Source: Lachnospiraceae bacterium (GTDB lineage Bacteria > Bacillota > Clostridia > Lachnospirales > Lachnospiraceae). Taken from it: 19,446 nt of DNA. The position numbers and the translations under genes were made by a program. Numbering within the stretch: the first letter of the stretch is position 1; each line of letters opens with the position of its first letter. The stretch is taken from positions 1 to 19,446 of the forward strand of contig CAAGKF010000244.1 in the NCBI GenBank assembly GCA_900770345.1, given 5' to 3'. The notes under the pieces were generated by a model. That model was not told where the DNA came from and did not search any database. It saw only the letters and a list, made by a program, of their open reading frames with translations. Shown one piece after another: positions 1-6,802 of the stretch.

Positions 1-1
1 C

Positions 2-547
2 ATCGCCATCGACGACGAGGACTCCCAGCGCCTGCTGCGGCTGTTCAACACCCCCGAGGGCCAGGATTATCTGCTGAATACGCTGAAGCTGGACCCCGTG
101 CTGGTGGAGAAGCTGACCTGGCTGGGCATCTCCGGCATCGCCAACGTCCTGTGCTGCATCAAGATGGCGAAGTACTATGAGTTCACTGAGCACGATGTGG
201 TCGGCACCGTCCTGACCGACTCCGCCGTCATGTACGGCAGCCGCATCCAGGAGCTGAACGAGATGTACGGCGCGTACAGCGTGAAGGACGCGGAGCTGGA
301 CCACAACCTGCATATGCTGGGCCTCAAGACCGACAGCCTGATGGAGCTGACCTACGCCGACCGCAAGCGGGTCCACAATCTGAAGTACTACACCTGGGTG
401 GAGCAGCAGGGCAAGACCAGCGAGGAGCTGAACGCCCTGTGGTACGACACCGAGGGCACCTGGGACGCCGTCCATGCCCAGGCCAAGGACCTGGATGAGC
501 TCATCAACGCCTTCAACGAGGAGAGCGGCGTTTTGAAGAGCCTGTAA
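2..547 (+). CDS. PLP-dependent cysteine-synthase-like enzyme, 3' part only
   Basis: The reading frame is open from base 2 to the TAA at 545-547 and has no start in the window, so the gene is 5'-truncated by the window edge. About 181 C-terminal residues are visible. The segment with DRKRVHNLKYYTWVEQQGK (bases about 358-415) and the preceding LGISGIANVL / LTDSAVMYGSR stretches resemble the C-terminal part of fold-type II pyridoxal-phosphate enzymes annotated as cysteine synthase-like or 'pyridoxal-phosphate dependent enzyme' in clostridia. That match is from memory of the family. The PLP lysine and glycine loop would lie upstream and cannot be checked. Codon use is strongly C/G-ending (GAC, CTG, AAC), unlike the genes to the right, so it is probably native core-genome DNA. 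The substrate is unknown; it has no evident link to the polysaccharide operon, from which a terminator separates it. Confidence 0.6.
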   Translation: MAIDDEDSQRLLRLFNTPEGQDYLLNTLKLDPVLVEKLTWLGISGIANVLCCIKMAKYYEFTEHDVVGTVLTDSAVMYGSRIQELNEMYGAYSVKDAELDHNLHMLGLKTDSLMELTYADRKRVHNLKYYTWVEQQGKTSEELNALWYDTEGTWDAVHAQAKDLDELINAFNEESGVLKSL

Positions 548-658
548 CGTTTCTGAAACCGGCCGTTGTTTGTTGAAAAGGAGAGGCGCCGCTTCAATCC
601 GGCCGTCCAATCCGGGCAAACACGCGGAAGCTGCAATGGCCACAGATATCTTTCATAC

Positions 659-691
659 AAAAAATCCCCCTTCACTGAAGGGGGATTTTTT
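659..691. terminator. Bidirectional intrinsic terminator
   Basis: A perfect 9-bp stem, TCCCCCTTC (665-673) with GAAGGGGGA (677-685), closes a 3-nt ACT loop. It is flanked by AAAAAA (659-664) and TTTTTT (686-691), which extend the pairing and give a U tract on either strand. It lies about 110 nt after the stop of the cysteine-synthase-like gene and before the polysaccharide operon promoter, so it should insulate the two transcription units. Confidence 0.93.
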
Positions 692-821
692 GACGGCGTT
701 ACGCCCGTGGTTTTCGGGGCACGCTCCAAAGCCTCCGTCTTCCCGGATACGGAGCGCCAGGGGAGAGCTTTGATTGGAGTCAGGCGCGATCAATTTCCCG
801 AATGCTGCGGAAAGGGATGGA

Positions 822-917
822 ATGAAAATGGAAGAAACCATGAAAAAGAGAATTTCCAATTACAAATATTACCGGGTTCTAAACTGCCTGTATATTGATT
901 TCCATATGGGAACGTGA
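822..917 (+). CDS. Possible 31-residue small ORF or leader peptide
   Basis: An ATG at 822 opens 31 codons (start MKMEETMKKR, end DFHMGT) to a TGA at 915-917. A purine-rich AAAGGGATGG (811-820) sits just upstream; its AAGGGA core is about 5-6 nt from the ATG. The peptide is basic, with K/R/Y-rich middle residues, and matches nothing I know. It ends inside the promoter of the polysaccharide operon, so it would not be translated from that transcript. It could be a remnant of a larger gene, a real micropeptide or chance. Confidence 0.2.
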   Translation: MKMEETMKKRISNYKYYRVLNCLYIDFHMGT

Positions 918-923
918 TAAAAT
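895..923 (+). promoter_or_regulatory. Extended -10 sigma-A-type promoter of the polysaccharide operon
   Basis: TTGATT (895-900) is separated by exactly 17 nt from TAAAAT (918-923), and TG at 915-916 gives the TGn extended -10. Transcription should begin near 930, leaving a 5' leader of about 240 nt before the first start codon at 1171. No other comparably good promoter was seen between the terminator and 1171, so this is the likely main promoter of the whole locus. Confidence 0.72.
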
Positions 924-953
924 TCAAAGTTAATATTATGGGTTATTCTGCTT

Positions 954-980
954 TTCCGGCGGCTGTAACCGCTTCCGGAA
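954..980 (+). promoter_or_regulatory. Hairpin in the operon leader
   Basis: TTCCGG (954-959) pairs with CCGGAA (975-980), and CGG (960-962) pairs with CCG (969-971) around a CTGTAA loop, with a 3-nt bulge CTT at 972-974. It starts about 25 nt after the predicted transcription start. It has no U tract, so it is not a terminator. Its place at the head of a very long polysaccharide operon is where processive antitermination elements (LoaP/EAR-like) sit in Firmicutes. That role is only inferred; I recognise no sequence match to a known element. Confidence 0.35.
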
Positions 981-1120
981 GGTGGACAGGTCATGTTTTG
1001 CACAGTGATCCGGAAGAAATGTAAATCGATAAAACGGAATGTCCATACCCGTCTGACCGGCGGCGCGGTGGGCGTTATGTGCACCATGGGCTGCTGCGGG
1101 GCAGGAATGCCGGACCGCTT

Positions 1121-1138
1121 CACGGTGATTCATCCGTG
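1121..1138 (+). promoter_or_regulatory. Second short hairpin in the operon leader
   Basis: CACGG (1121-1125) pairs with CCGTG (1134-1138), with possible further pairs TG/CA inside the 8-nt loop. It ends about 32 nt before the start codon of the priming transferase, upstream of its GAGGG ribosome binding site. It might affect translation or may be chance; there is no U tract. Confidence 0.2.
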
Positions 1139-1170
1139 GCCCGCAAGTTATATCTATCGAGGGAAAATCC

Positions 1171-1800
1171 ATGTATAAAAAATACGTAAAGAGATGGATC
1201 GACGCGGTGACCGGCGTTCTGGTCCTGGGGCTCCTGTGGCCTGTCATCCTGATAGCGGCTCTGGCCATCTACATCGAAGATCCCGGGCCGGTCCTGTTTC
1301 GGCAGGAGCGTCTGGGCAAAGACGGCAAAGTTTTTAAAATGCTGAAGCTCCGTTCCATGAAAGTCAATTCGGAACACACCGGGAGCGGCGTTTACTCCGG
1401 AAAGGACGATCCGCGCGTGACGAAGGTCGGCAGGGTCCTCAGGGCCACCAGCATGGATGAGCTTGTCCAGGCCGTGCACCTGGTCAGCGGAAAGATGTCT
1501 CTGATCGGCCCTCGTCCGCCGCTTACCTATCATCCCTGGCCGCTTGAGGAGTATACGCCCGAACAGCGGCATATGTTTGATGTCCGGCCCGGCATTACCG
1601 GCTGGGCGCAGGTCCATGGCCGCAAGGGTGTGGAATGGCACAGGCGGATTGAAATGAACTGCTGGTACGCGGACCATGTCTCGTTTTTCCTGGATGTCAG
1701 AATTTTTTTGATGACGATTGCAAAGGTGTTCAGCAACGCCGATAATGTCAACACGGGTGAGACCGTCGGGACAGCGGCGGAGGAGACTGCGCGGAAATGA
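1171..1800 (+). CDS. Priming sugar-phosphate transferase (undecaprenyl-phosphate, PglC/WcaJ type)
   Basis: Transfers a sugar 1-phosphate from an NDP-sugar to undecaprenyl phosphate at the inner face of the membrane, starting the repeat unit. The 209 residues are the short monotopic phosphoglycosyl transferase form (bacterial sugar transferase, PF02397). Residues 9-33 form the single hydrophobic re-entrant helix with a proline at 24. Then follow DPGPVLFRQERLGKDGK (37-53), the KMLKLRSM box, DPRVTKVGRVLRATSMDEL with the catalytic Asp-Glu pair at 96-97, SLIGPRPP (109-116) and RPGITGWAQVHGR (138-150). The start is preceded by GAGGG about 7 nt away. It is the first gene after the promoter, 7 nt ahead of the aldolase gene. 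The sugar is not readable from sequence; galactose, GlcNAc and diacetamido sugars are all known in the family. Confidence 0.94.
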   Translation: MYKKYVKRWIDAVTGVLVLGLLWPVILIAALAIYIEDPGPVLFRQERLGKDGKVFKMLKLRSMKVNSEHTGSGVYSGKDDPRVTKVGRVLRATSMDELVQAVHLVSGKMSLIGPRPPLTYHPWPLEEYTPEQRHMFDVRPGITGWAQVHGRKGVEWHRRIEMNCWYADHVSFFLDVRIFLMTIAKVFSNADNVNTGETVGTAAEETARK

Positions 1801-1807
1801 GGACATG

Positions 1808-2626
1808 ATGCTGAAGCTGATGTACATAACCAATGACCCAAAGACGGCTCTGATCGCTGAGCAGGCGGGTGTTGACCGGGTATTCGTGGACCTTGAGACC
1901 GTTGGGAAAGAGCTGCGGCAGGGTGGAATGAATACCGTCCAATCCCACCACACTTTGGAAGATGTCAAGGCGCTGCGGCAGGTGCTTTCCAAATCGGAGC
2001 TTCTTGTGCGTGTCAATCAGATTTATCCGGGCTCGGAGAATGAGATCGATGAGGCGATCCGGTCCGGCGCGGATGTCCTTATGCTCCCCTACTTCAAGTG
2101 CGCGGAGCAGGTTCGTATATTTCTGCACGCTGTCGCCGGCCGTGCGAGGACCATGCTGCTGTTTGAGACGCCGGAAGCGGTGGAAAATCTTGACGGGATT
2201 CTCTCCCTTGACGGCATTGACGAATGCTTTATCGGCCTGAATGACCTGCATCTGGGCTATCACATGAAATTCATGTTCCAGCTGCTGGCTGACGGTACGG
2301 TTGAAAAACTTTGCCGCCGCTTTGCGGAGGCGGGAAAGCCCTATGGCTTCGGCGGCATTGCCCGGGTCGGCGGCGGGATGCTCCCGGCTGAGCGTATCCT
2401 GGGAGAGCATGTCCGCTTGGGTTCCTCCGCGGTGATCCTCTCGCGCAGCTTCTGCAATACGGCAGAGATCGCCAGCTATGACGAGATCGACGCCATATTC
2501 CGTGCGGAAGTCCCCAAAATCAGAGCCGCCGAGCGAACATACCGGACGCTTGACGCGGAAGGCCTTGCGGCCAATCAGCTGCTTGTCCAGCAGGCGGTCC
2601 GGCAAATCATGGAGAACATGTCATGA
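1808..2626 (+). CDS. HpcH/HpaI-type aldolase / citrate lyase family protein
   Basis: A TIM-barrel class II pyruvate-type aldolase (PF03328) by overall pattern; the family makes or cleaves C-C bonds between pyruvate-like enolates and aldehydes or acyl-CoA, using a divalent metal. From the start at 1808 it has 272 residues. Visible are an early GVDRVFVDLE (21-30), LLVRVN (65-70), SGADVLMLPYFK (86-97), MLLFETPEAVEN with Glu120 as probable metal ligand, FIGLNDLHLG with Asp146 as second ligand, and the AGKPYGFGGI stretch. An ATG at 1805 is also possible, but GAGGA (1799-1803) is better spaced from 1808. The longer frame from 1718 only overlaps the previous gene. The stop overlaps the dehydrogenase start by 4 nt (ATGA, 2623-2626), so the two enzymes are likely made together. 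Substrate unknown. Confidence 0.83.
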   Translation: MLKLMYITNDPKTALIAEQAGVDRVFVDLETVGKELRQGGMNTVQSHHTLEDVKALRQVLSKSELLVRVNQIYPGSENEIDEAIRSGADVLMLPYFKCAEQVRIFLHAVAGRARTMLLFETPEAVENLDGILSLDGIDECFIGLNDLHLGYHMKFMFQLLADGTVEKLCRRFAEAGKPYGFGGIARVGGGMLPAERILGEHVRLGSSAVILSRSFCNTAEIASYDEIDAIFRAEVPKIRAAERTYRTLDAEGLAANQLLVQQAVRQIMENMS

Positions 2627-3528
2627 GAACACTGGTCACTGGCGCATTGGGCGCGACAGATGAGGAATTGGATATGCTCCGCACTGCCGGCCTGGAGATC
2701 ACGCTCCATCCGGACGAGCGCAGACAAGTGGAGCATCCGGAACGGTTTGAGGCTGTTATCTGCAACGGACTGTTCTTATATAATGAAATTTCGGCCTTCA
2801 CCGGTCTGAAATACATCCAGCTCACCAGTGCCGGACTGGACCGGGTGCCGCTCGGGTACATTCGCAGACATGGCATTGAACTGCATAACGCCGCCGGTGT
2901 GTACAGCGTTCCCATGGCTGAATGGACGGTCATGCGGATTCTGGAGTTGTATAAAAACGCTGCCGGGCTCTATGAAAATCAGGCGGCGCACCGCTGGGAA
3001 AAAGACCGCTCCTGGCGGGAGCTGTCCGGCAGGACCGCCTGTATCGTGGGCTACGGGGCGTATGGTCAGGAGACGGCCAGGCGGCTGAAGGCTTTTGACG
3101 TGCAGATTATAGCGGTCAACCGCACAGTCAGGGAAAGCCCCTGGGTGGATGCATGTTATCCTCTGGAGCAGCTGGAAGAGGGTCTGGCGCAAGCGGATAT
3201 GGTCATTCTCGCCATCGCACTGACGGAGGAAACCCGACATTTCATGGACAGGGCCCGCCTGCATTCCATAAAGCCCGGGGCCATTCTCATCAACGCCGCC
3301 CGGGGCGGACTGGTGGATGAAGCCGCCCTTCTGGAAGCTCTGGAATCCGGACACATCGCGGGGGCGGCGCTGGATGTCTTTGAAGAGGAGCCGCTGGGTG
3401 AAACCAACCGGTTGTGGAATGCGGATCGCGTCCTGGTTTCGCCGCACAATTCGTTTGCCGGCGACGGGACACATCAGCGCCTGCTCAAAATCATCCTGCA
3501 TAATCTTGCAAAGTATATAGGAGAATAA
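2623..3528 (+). CDS. D-isomer-specific 2-hydroxyacid dehydrogenase
   Basis: Reduces a 2-oxo acid to the D-2-hydroxy acid, or the reverse, with a nicotinamide cofactor. The 301 residues have the family order: N-terminal substrate domain, Rossmann GYGAYG (143-148), NAARGG with catalytic Arg227, DVFEEEP (251-257) supplying the catalytic Glu, and SPHNS with catalytic His275. Residues at the end of the second Rossmann strand are VNRT (165-168), with no Asp where NAD-binding members usually have one, so NADPH preference is likely. The start overlaps the aldolase stop (ATGA). The pairing suggests that the aldolase makes or breaks a 2-oxo acid that this enzyme reduces. That is inference. It is slightly shorter than typical dehydrogenases of about 310-330 residues, but complete. 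Confidence 0.92.
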   Translation: MRTLVTGALGATDEELDMLRTAGLEITLHPDERRQVEHPERFEAVICNGLFLYNEISAFTGLKYIQLTSAGLDRVPLGYIRRHGIELHNAAGVYSVPMAEWTVMRILELYKNAAGLYENQAAHRWEKDRSWRELSGRTACIVGYGAYGQETARRLKAFDVQIIAVNRTVRESPWVDACYPLEQLEEGLAQADMVILAIALTEETRHFMDRARLHSIKPGAILINAARGGLVDEAALLEALESGHIAGAALDVFEEEPLGETNRLWNADRVLVSPHNSFAGDGTHQRLLKIILHNLAKYIGE

Positions 3529-3545
3529 GGAAGGTATTCCGTATT

Positions 3546-4547
3546 ATGTATCAATTTATCATCATGCTCCGGGCGGTTGCCTGTCTGCTGATCACCAATT
3601 CCCATCAGGAGGAAATCTATCCCATTCGGATTCTGGCCAGCGGCGGTCTCCTCGGCGATGTGATCTATTTTGCCATTTCCGGCTACTGTCTCTACTCAAT
3701 TGCGCAGCAGAGCTTTGGGAAGTGGTACTTTAAGCGTCTCAAGCGTGTCTATCCTCCGGTTTGGCTGACAGCGGGAACCTTGATCCTTACGGGCGTTTAC
3801 GGCACCGTGTCTTCACAGCGGGTGTTCAATCTGATGCTTTACCCCACGCACTATCATTTTGTGGCATCCATTCTTGTATTGTATATCTTTTACTTTTTCC
3901 TGGTGAAGTTTGTCAATCAAAAGCCCGGTGATGAAGAGAAGCGGCTGAAATATGTCGCCATTGGAATTGCCGTTTTGTATTTTGTCTTGTTTTACACCGT
4001 ATATGACAGAAGCTACTATCATATCGACAACGTCAACAGCAAAATGATCTGGCCGCTCTATTTCTATGCGATGATGATCGGGCTTTGGTTCAGACGGCAC
4101 GAGGACGAATATTTGGGAAAGGGCGGGGTGATGCCCTGGGGGTTGACGTTCATATTTGGCATCGCCTATTTTGGAACAAAGTTCACGCTTGTCCGCGGTA
4201 TGATGCCTGCCTCTGTGCAGTGGGTCAACCAGCTGACGCTGCTGGCCCTTTTGGTCGGAATATTCCGGTGCTTCATTGGATTTGAAGACACCATCAAGGC
4301 GTTGCCCGCGTCGGTGACTGCACCCTTCCGGTTTATTGCGGATATGGCGTTTGAGCTGTATTTGGCTCAGGCTGTGATTATCCCCACCTTTAACACCGGC
4401 AAAGAAACGTTCCCCTATAACTTCCTGGTTACAATCAGTATTACATTCCTGTTTGCCTGGCTGGTACATAGCGCGACGAATATCATCCTGCAGCTGTCGG
4501 GAATTTTATATCAAAAATTTACCAAAAGGGGAGCCGTGCAGAAATGA
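3546..4547 (+). CDS. Membrane acyltransferase, acyltransferase-3 family (OafA/WecH type)
   Basis: A multi-pass membrane protein of 333 residues that would transfer an acetyl or other acyl group to a sugar of the repeat unit. Family marks (PF01757) are MLRAVACLLI with Arg9, a His at 20, GDVIYFAISGYCLY (37-50; family consensus like FFVISGFLL) and WYFKRLKRVYPPVW (60-73). About ten hydrophobic segments follow. AAGGAAGG (3527-3534) lies 11 nt before the ATG; an internal ATG at 3564 has no better site. The gene begins 17 nt after the dehydrogenase and its stop overlaps the next glycosyltransferase by ATGA (4544-4547). Because it follows the aldolase/dehydrogenase pair, it might use their product, but plain O-acetylation is the simpler guess. 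Confidence 0.87.
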   Translation: MYQFIIMLRAVACLLITNSHQEEIYPIRILASGGLLGDVIYFAISGYCLYSIAQQSFGKWYFKRLKRVYPPVWLTAGTLILTGVYGTVSSQRVFNLMLYPTHYHFVASILVLYIFYFFLVKFVNQKPGDEEKRLKYVAIGIAVLYFVLFYTVYDRSYYHIDNVNSKMIWPLYFYAMMIGLWFRRHEDEYLGKGGVMPWGLTFIFGIAYFGTKFTLVRGMMPASVQWVNQLTLLALLVGIFRCFIGFEDTIKALPASVTAPFRFIADMAFELYLAQAVIIPTFNTGKETFPYNFLVTISITFLFAWLVHSATNIILQLSGILYQKFTKRGAVQK

Positions 4548-5674
4548 AGGTTCTTTTGGTTGCGACCGTACAGAGTCATATCTGCCAATTCCACAGGCCT
4601 CTCGCAAAGATGCTCCACGAACATGGCTGCGAAGTCCATGTGGCGGCTAAAGATAACCTTGCGGAAAAGAACGGCCTGAAGCTGGACTTTGCGGATCGTG
4701 TTTTCGATGTTCCCTTTGAGCGCTCCCCGTTTGACAAAAGGAATCTGCGTGCATACAAGCGGCTCAAACAGATCATTGATGATGGGAATTACGATGTTGT
4801 CCACACCAACACGCCGGTGGGCGGCGTCGTGGGAAGGCTTGCGGCCAGAAGGGCCAGAAAAAATGGCTGTCAAGTGTTCTATACCGCTCACGGATTCCAC
4901 TTTTTCCGGGGCGGGCCAAAGAAGAACTGGCTGATCTATTACCCGATTGAAAAATTCATGTGCCGGTATACGGATGAGCTGATCACGATAACAGAAGAAG
5001 ACTATCAGCTGGCACGGAAGAAATTCCATGTTTCCGTTTCTCATATTCACGGGATCGGCGCCAATACCGGCAGATATTGCCCGGTTTCTGACGAGGAGCG
5101 CGCCGTGCTCCGAAAGGAACTTGGATATACGCAGGCGCAGAAACTGGTCATCTGCACCGGAGAATTGAATGCGAACAAGAACCAGATAACAGCCGTTCGG
5201 GCCATGGAGCGGGTCGTGAAGCAGGTCCCGGAGGCAATGCTGCTTCTTGCGGGCAACGGAGCGGCCCATGATGAGCTCCGGGCCGCAATTGATGCCGCCG
5301 GCCTCGGGGCAAACGCGGTCTTGCTGGGATATCATACCGACCTGGAAAAATATGTGGCGATATCAGATTTGGTCCTTTCGTGCAGCAAGCGGGAAGGTCT
5401 GCCGCTGAATATCGTCGAGGGAATGCTGTGCAAAAAACCGGTGGTTGCCTCCATAAACCGCGGACATAAAGAACTGATTCAAAACGGCAAAAACGGCTAT
5501 CTGGTCAGTGCATCCGACATTGACGGCTTTGCATCCAGGATCGCAGAGCTTCTTGGCAATGACGCATTGGCGAGTGAATTTGGAGAAGAAGGATTTGCTT
5601 TGGCAAAAGCATATGCTGATCAGACTGTTCAACTGGAACTGGAGCAAATTTACAGCAAGAGAAATATTGTATGA
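4544..5674 (+). CDS. Glycosyltransferase, GT4 family, EpsD-like
   Basis: A cytoplasmic GT-B glycosyltransferase that adds one sugar to the lipid-linked repeat unit. The 376 residues start with MKVLLVATVQSHICQFHRPL, typical of the B. subtilis EpsD group. TAHGFHFFRGGPKKNW (114-129) and YYPIEKF (132-138) are also typical of that group. The C-terminal nucleotide-binding domain has the donor lysine in NANKNQ (Lys212) and the EX7E pair Glu284/Glu292 in REGLPLNIVEG. The start overlaps the acyltransferase stop, and the stop overlaps the epsG-like start (ATGA, 5671-5674), so translation is coupled on both sides. Donor and linkage cannot be read; the retaining mechanism is inferred from the family. Confidence 0.93.
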   Translation: MKVLLVATVQSHICQFHRPLAKMLHEHGCEVHVAAKDNLAEKNGLKLDFADRVFDVPFERSPFDKRNLRAYKRLKQIIDDGNYDVVHTNTPVGGVVGRLAARRARKNGCQVFYTAHGFHFFRGGPKKNWLIYYPIEKFMCRYTDELITITEEDYQLARKKFHVSVSHIHGIGANTGRYCPVSDEERAVLRKELGYTQAQKLVICTGELNANKNQITAVRAMERVVKQVPEAMLLLAGNGAAHDELRAAIDAAGLGANAVLLGYHTDLEKYVAISDLVLSCSKREGLPLNIVEGMLCKKPVVASINRGHKELIQNGKNGYLVSASDIDGFASRIAELLGNDALASEFGEEGFALAKAYADQTVQLELEQIYSKRNIV

Positions 5675-6789
5675 GAGAGTATTTGTTTTTCATGGCTGTC
5701 ACGATGCTCCTGGCATGGACAGCGGAGAGAACTTATGTAGGAGATCCCGGCTCGGCCGCAACAAGAAATAAAAATCGGCTGTGCTATTTTTTGATTTTTT
5801 TCGCCCTCACAGTATTTGTTGGCCTGCGGACGCACTATAACGATACGGGGGCATATATTGCGGCATACGGGAGGGCGGTCGGTTTTCCGGATTTTTGGGA
5901 CTCTTTTCAGGCCGAACTGGGAGCAAACCCGGGCTTTACGATCATACAGGCGTGGCTGAAAACCAGGGGCGTATCAAGCCAGGGATTCCTTTTGTTCTTC
6001 GCCGCGATTTCTGTCGGCTGCAATATTTATTTTTTAAAGACATACAGCAATCATTTCCTGCTGTCGCTGTTTTTGTTTTTTACGACCAACGCCTATACCC
6101 TGAGTGCTGCGGCTATCAAGCAGTCCGCCGCGATCGCGCTGAGCCTGGTGGCGGTGACATTTGCATTGAAAAGAAAGTGGCTTTCCTTTGGCATCCTGCT
6201 GTTCCTCGCGGCAACCTTTCATCCATATGTCCTGCTGTTTGCGCTCGTGCCGTTCCTCATGTTCAAGCCGTGGAGCGCAAAGACTTACGTGATGCTGGGC
6301 ATATTTGTCTTCGCGGGATTTATGTTGGAATCCCTCCTGGGGACCATTGTCGATATCACATCCATGATCGGTGACTCCTATTCGGAGGAGTCATTTATTG
6401 GCGATGGTATTAATATTTTCCGCGTTATGGTGGCCAATGTACCGCTTGTTTTGACATTTATTTATCGAAAAACACTGTTTGGAAATAGTACAAAAGCCGA
6501 CAACCTTATCATCAACCTGGCCATGCTGAATGGCGCGATTATGTTTGTTGGTATGTTCGGCACGGCAATTTATTTTAGCCGTATGGCGAGCTATTTTACT
6601 ATTGCACAGTGTGTTGCATTGCCGTGGATTTTGAGCAAGCTTCCACAAAACCGAAAACGCTTCTATACAACAGCCATGATAATTGGATATTGCGGTTTTT
6701 TCGTATATGCCAATGTCATCAGTCAGTCTTTCGATGCGAACTTCAGCAGAATTACCCTGTTCCAATATGTGAGTAATTATTTGATTTAA
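5671..6789 (+). CDS. EpsG-family polysaccharide polymerase (Wzy-like)
   Basis: A 372-residue polytopic membrane protein with about ten hydrophobic segments. It most resembles the EpsG family (PF14897), believed to polymerise repeat units on the outer face of the membrane. The best marker is GLRTHYNDTGAY (51-62), matching the family's R-x-x-x-N-D-T pattern after the second membrane segment. The loop with SAAAIKQSAAIALS about 145-158 is also family-like. It is ATGA-coupled to the EpsD-like transferase and followed 13 nt later by the EpsF-like one, the D/G/F set of Firmicutes exopolysaccharide operons. With the flippase at 16246 it indicates a Wzx/Wzy-dependent pathway. Confidence 0.9.
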   Translation: MREYLFFMAVTMLLAWTAERTYVGDPGSAATRNKNRLCYFLIFFALTVFVGLRTHYNDTGAYIAAYGRAVGFPDFWDSFQAELGANPGFTIIQAWLKTRGVSSQGFLLFFAAISVGCNIYFLKTYSNHFLLSLFLFFTTNAYTLSAAAIKQSAAIALSLVAVTFALKRKWLSFGILLFLAATFHPYVLLFALVPFLMFKPWSAKTYVMLGIFVFAGFMLESLLGTIVDITSMIGDSYSEESFIGDGINIFRVMVANVPLVLTFIYRKTLFGNSTKADNLIINLAMLNGAIMFVGMFGTAIYFSRMASYFTIAQCVALPWILSKLPQNRKRFYTTAMIIGYCGFFVYANVISQSFDANFSRITLFQYVSNYLI

Positions 6790-6802
6790 GTAAGGTGTAC
6801 AT

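Larger units (their letters stand above)
548..1170 (+). other. 623-bp intergenic region: terminator, promoter and structured leader
   Basis: No convincing protein gene fills this stretch. It holds a bidirectional terminator (659-691), a possible 31-codon ORF (822-917), an extended -10 promoter (895-923) and a leader of about 240 nt with two hairpins (954-980 and 1121-1138). Bases 692-821 show only a weak inverted repeat (CTCCGT/ACGGAG near 737-758). I recognise no riboswitch, tRNA or named RNA family. The open frames through it have no good ribosome binding site and no family-like composition. Confidence 0.6.

Noticed and set aside
566..898. 110-codon frame crossing the terminator
   Set aside because: It runs straight through the terminator hairpin, has no family-like sequence and no start with a good site.
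930..1170. Known riboswitch, such as cyclic-di-GMP, in the leader
   Set aside because: I compared by eye with the consensus of the GEMM-type switches and saw no match; only generic hairpins are present.
993..1178. 61-codon frame in the leader, with a Cys/Gly-rich stretch
   Set aside because: It has no ribosome binding site, overlaps the start of the priming gene in another frame and covers the hairpin leader. It is more likely non-coding.
1120..2016. 298-codon open frame on the minus strand
   Set aside because: It lies opposite the clear priming transferase and aldolase genes, has no family-like motif and is a shadow of GC-rich coding DNA.
1748..2605. 285-codon open frame on the minus strand
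   Set aside because: It runs antisense to the aldolase along its whole length, with low-complexity, non-family composition.
4511..5335. 274-codon open frame on the minus strand
   Set aside because: It is antisense to the EpsD-like gene, whose motifs are unambiguous; no ribosome binding site or family motif supports it.
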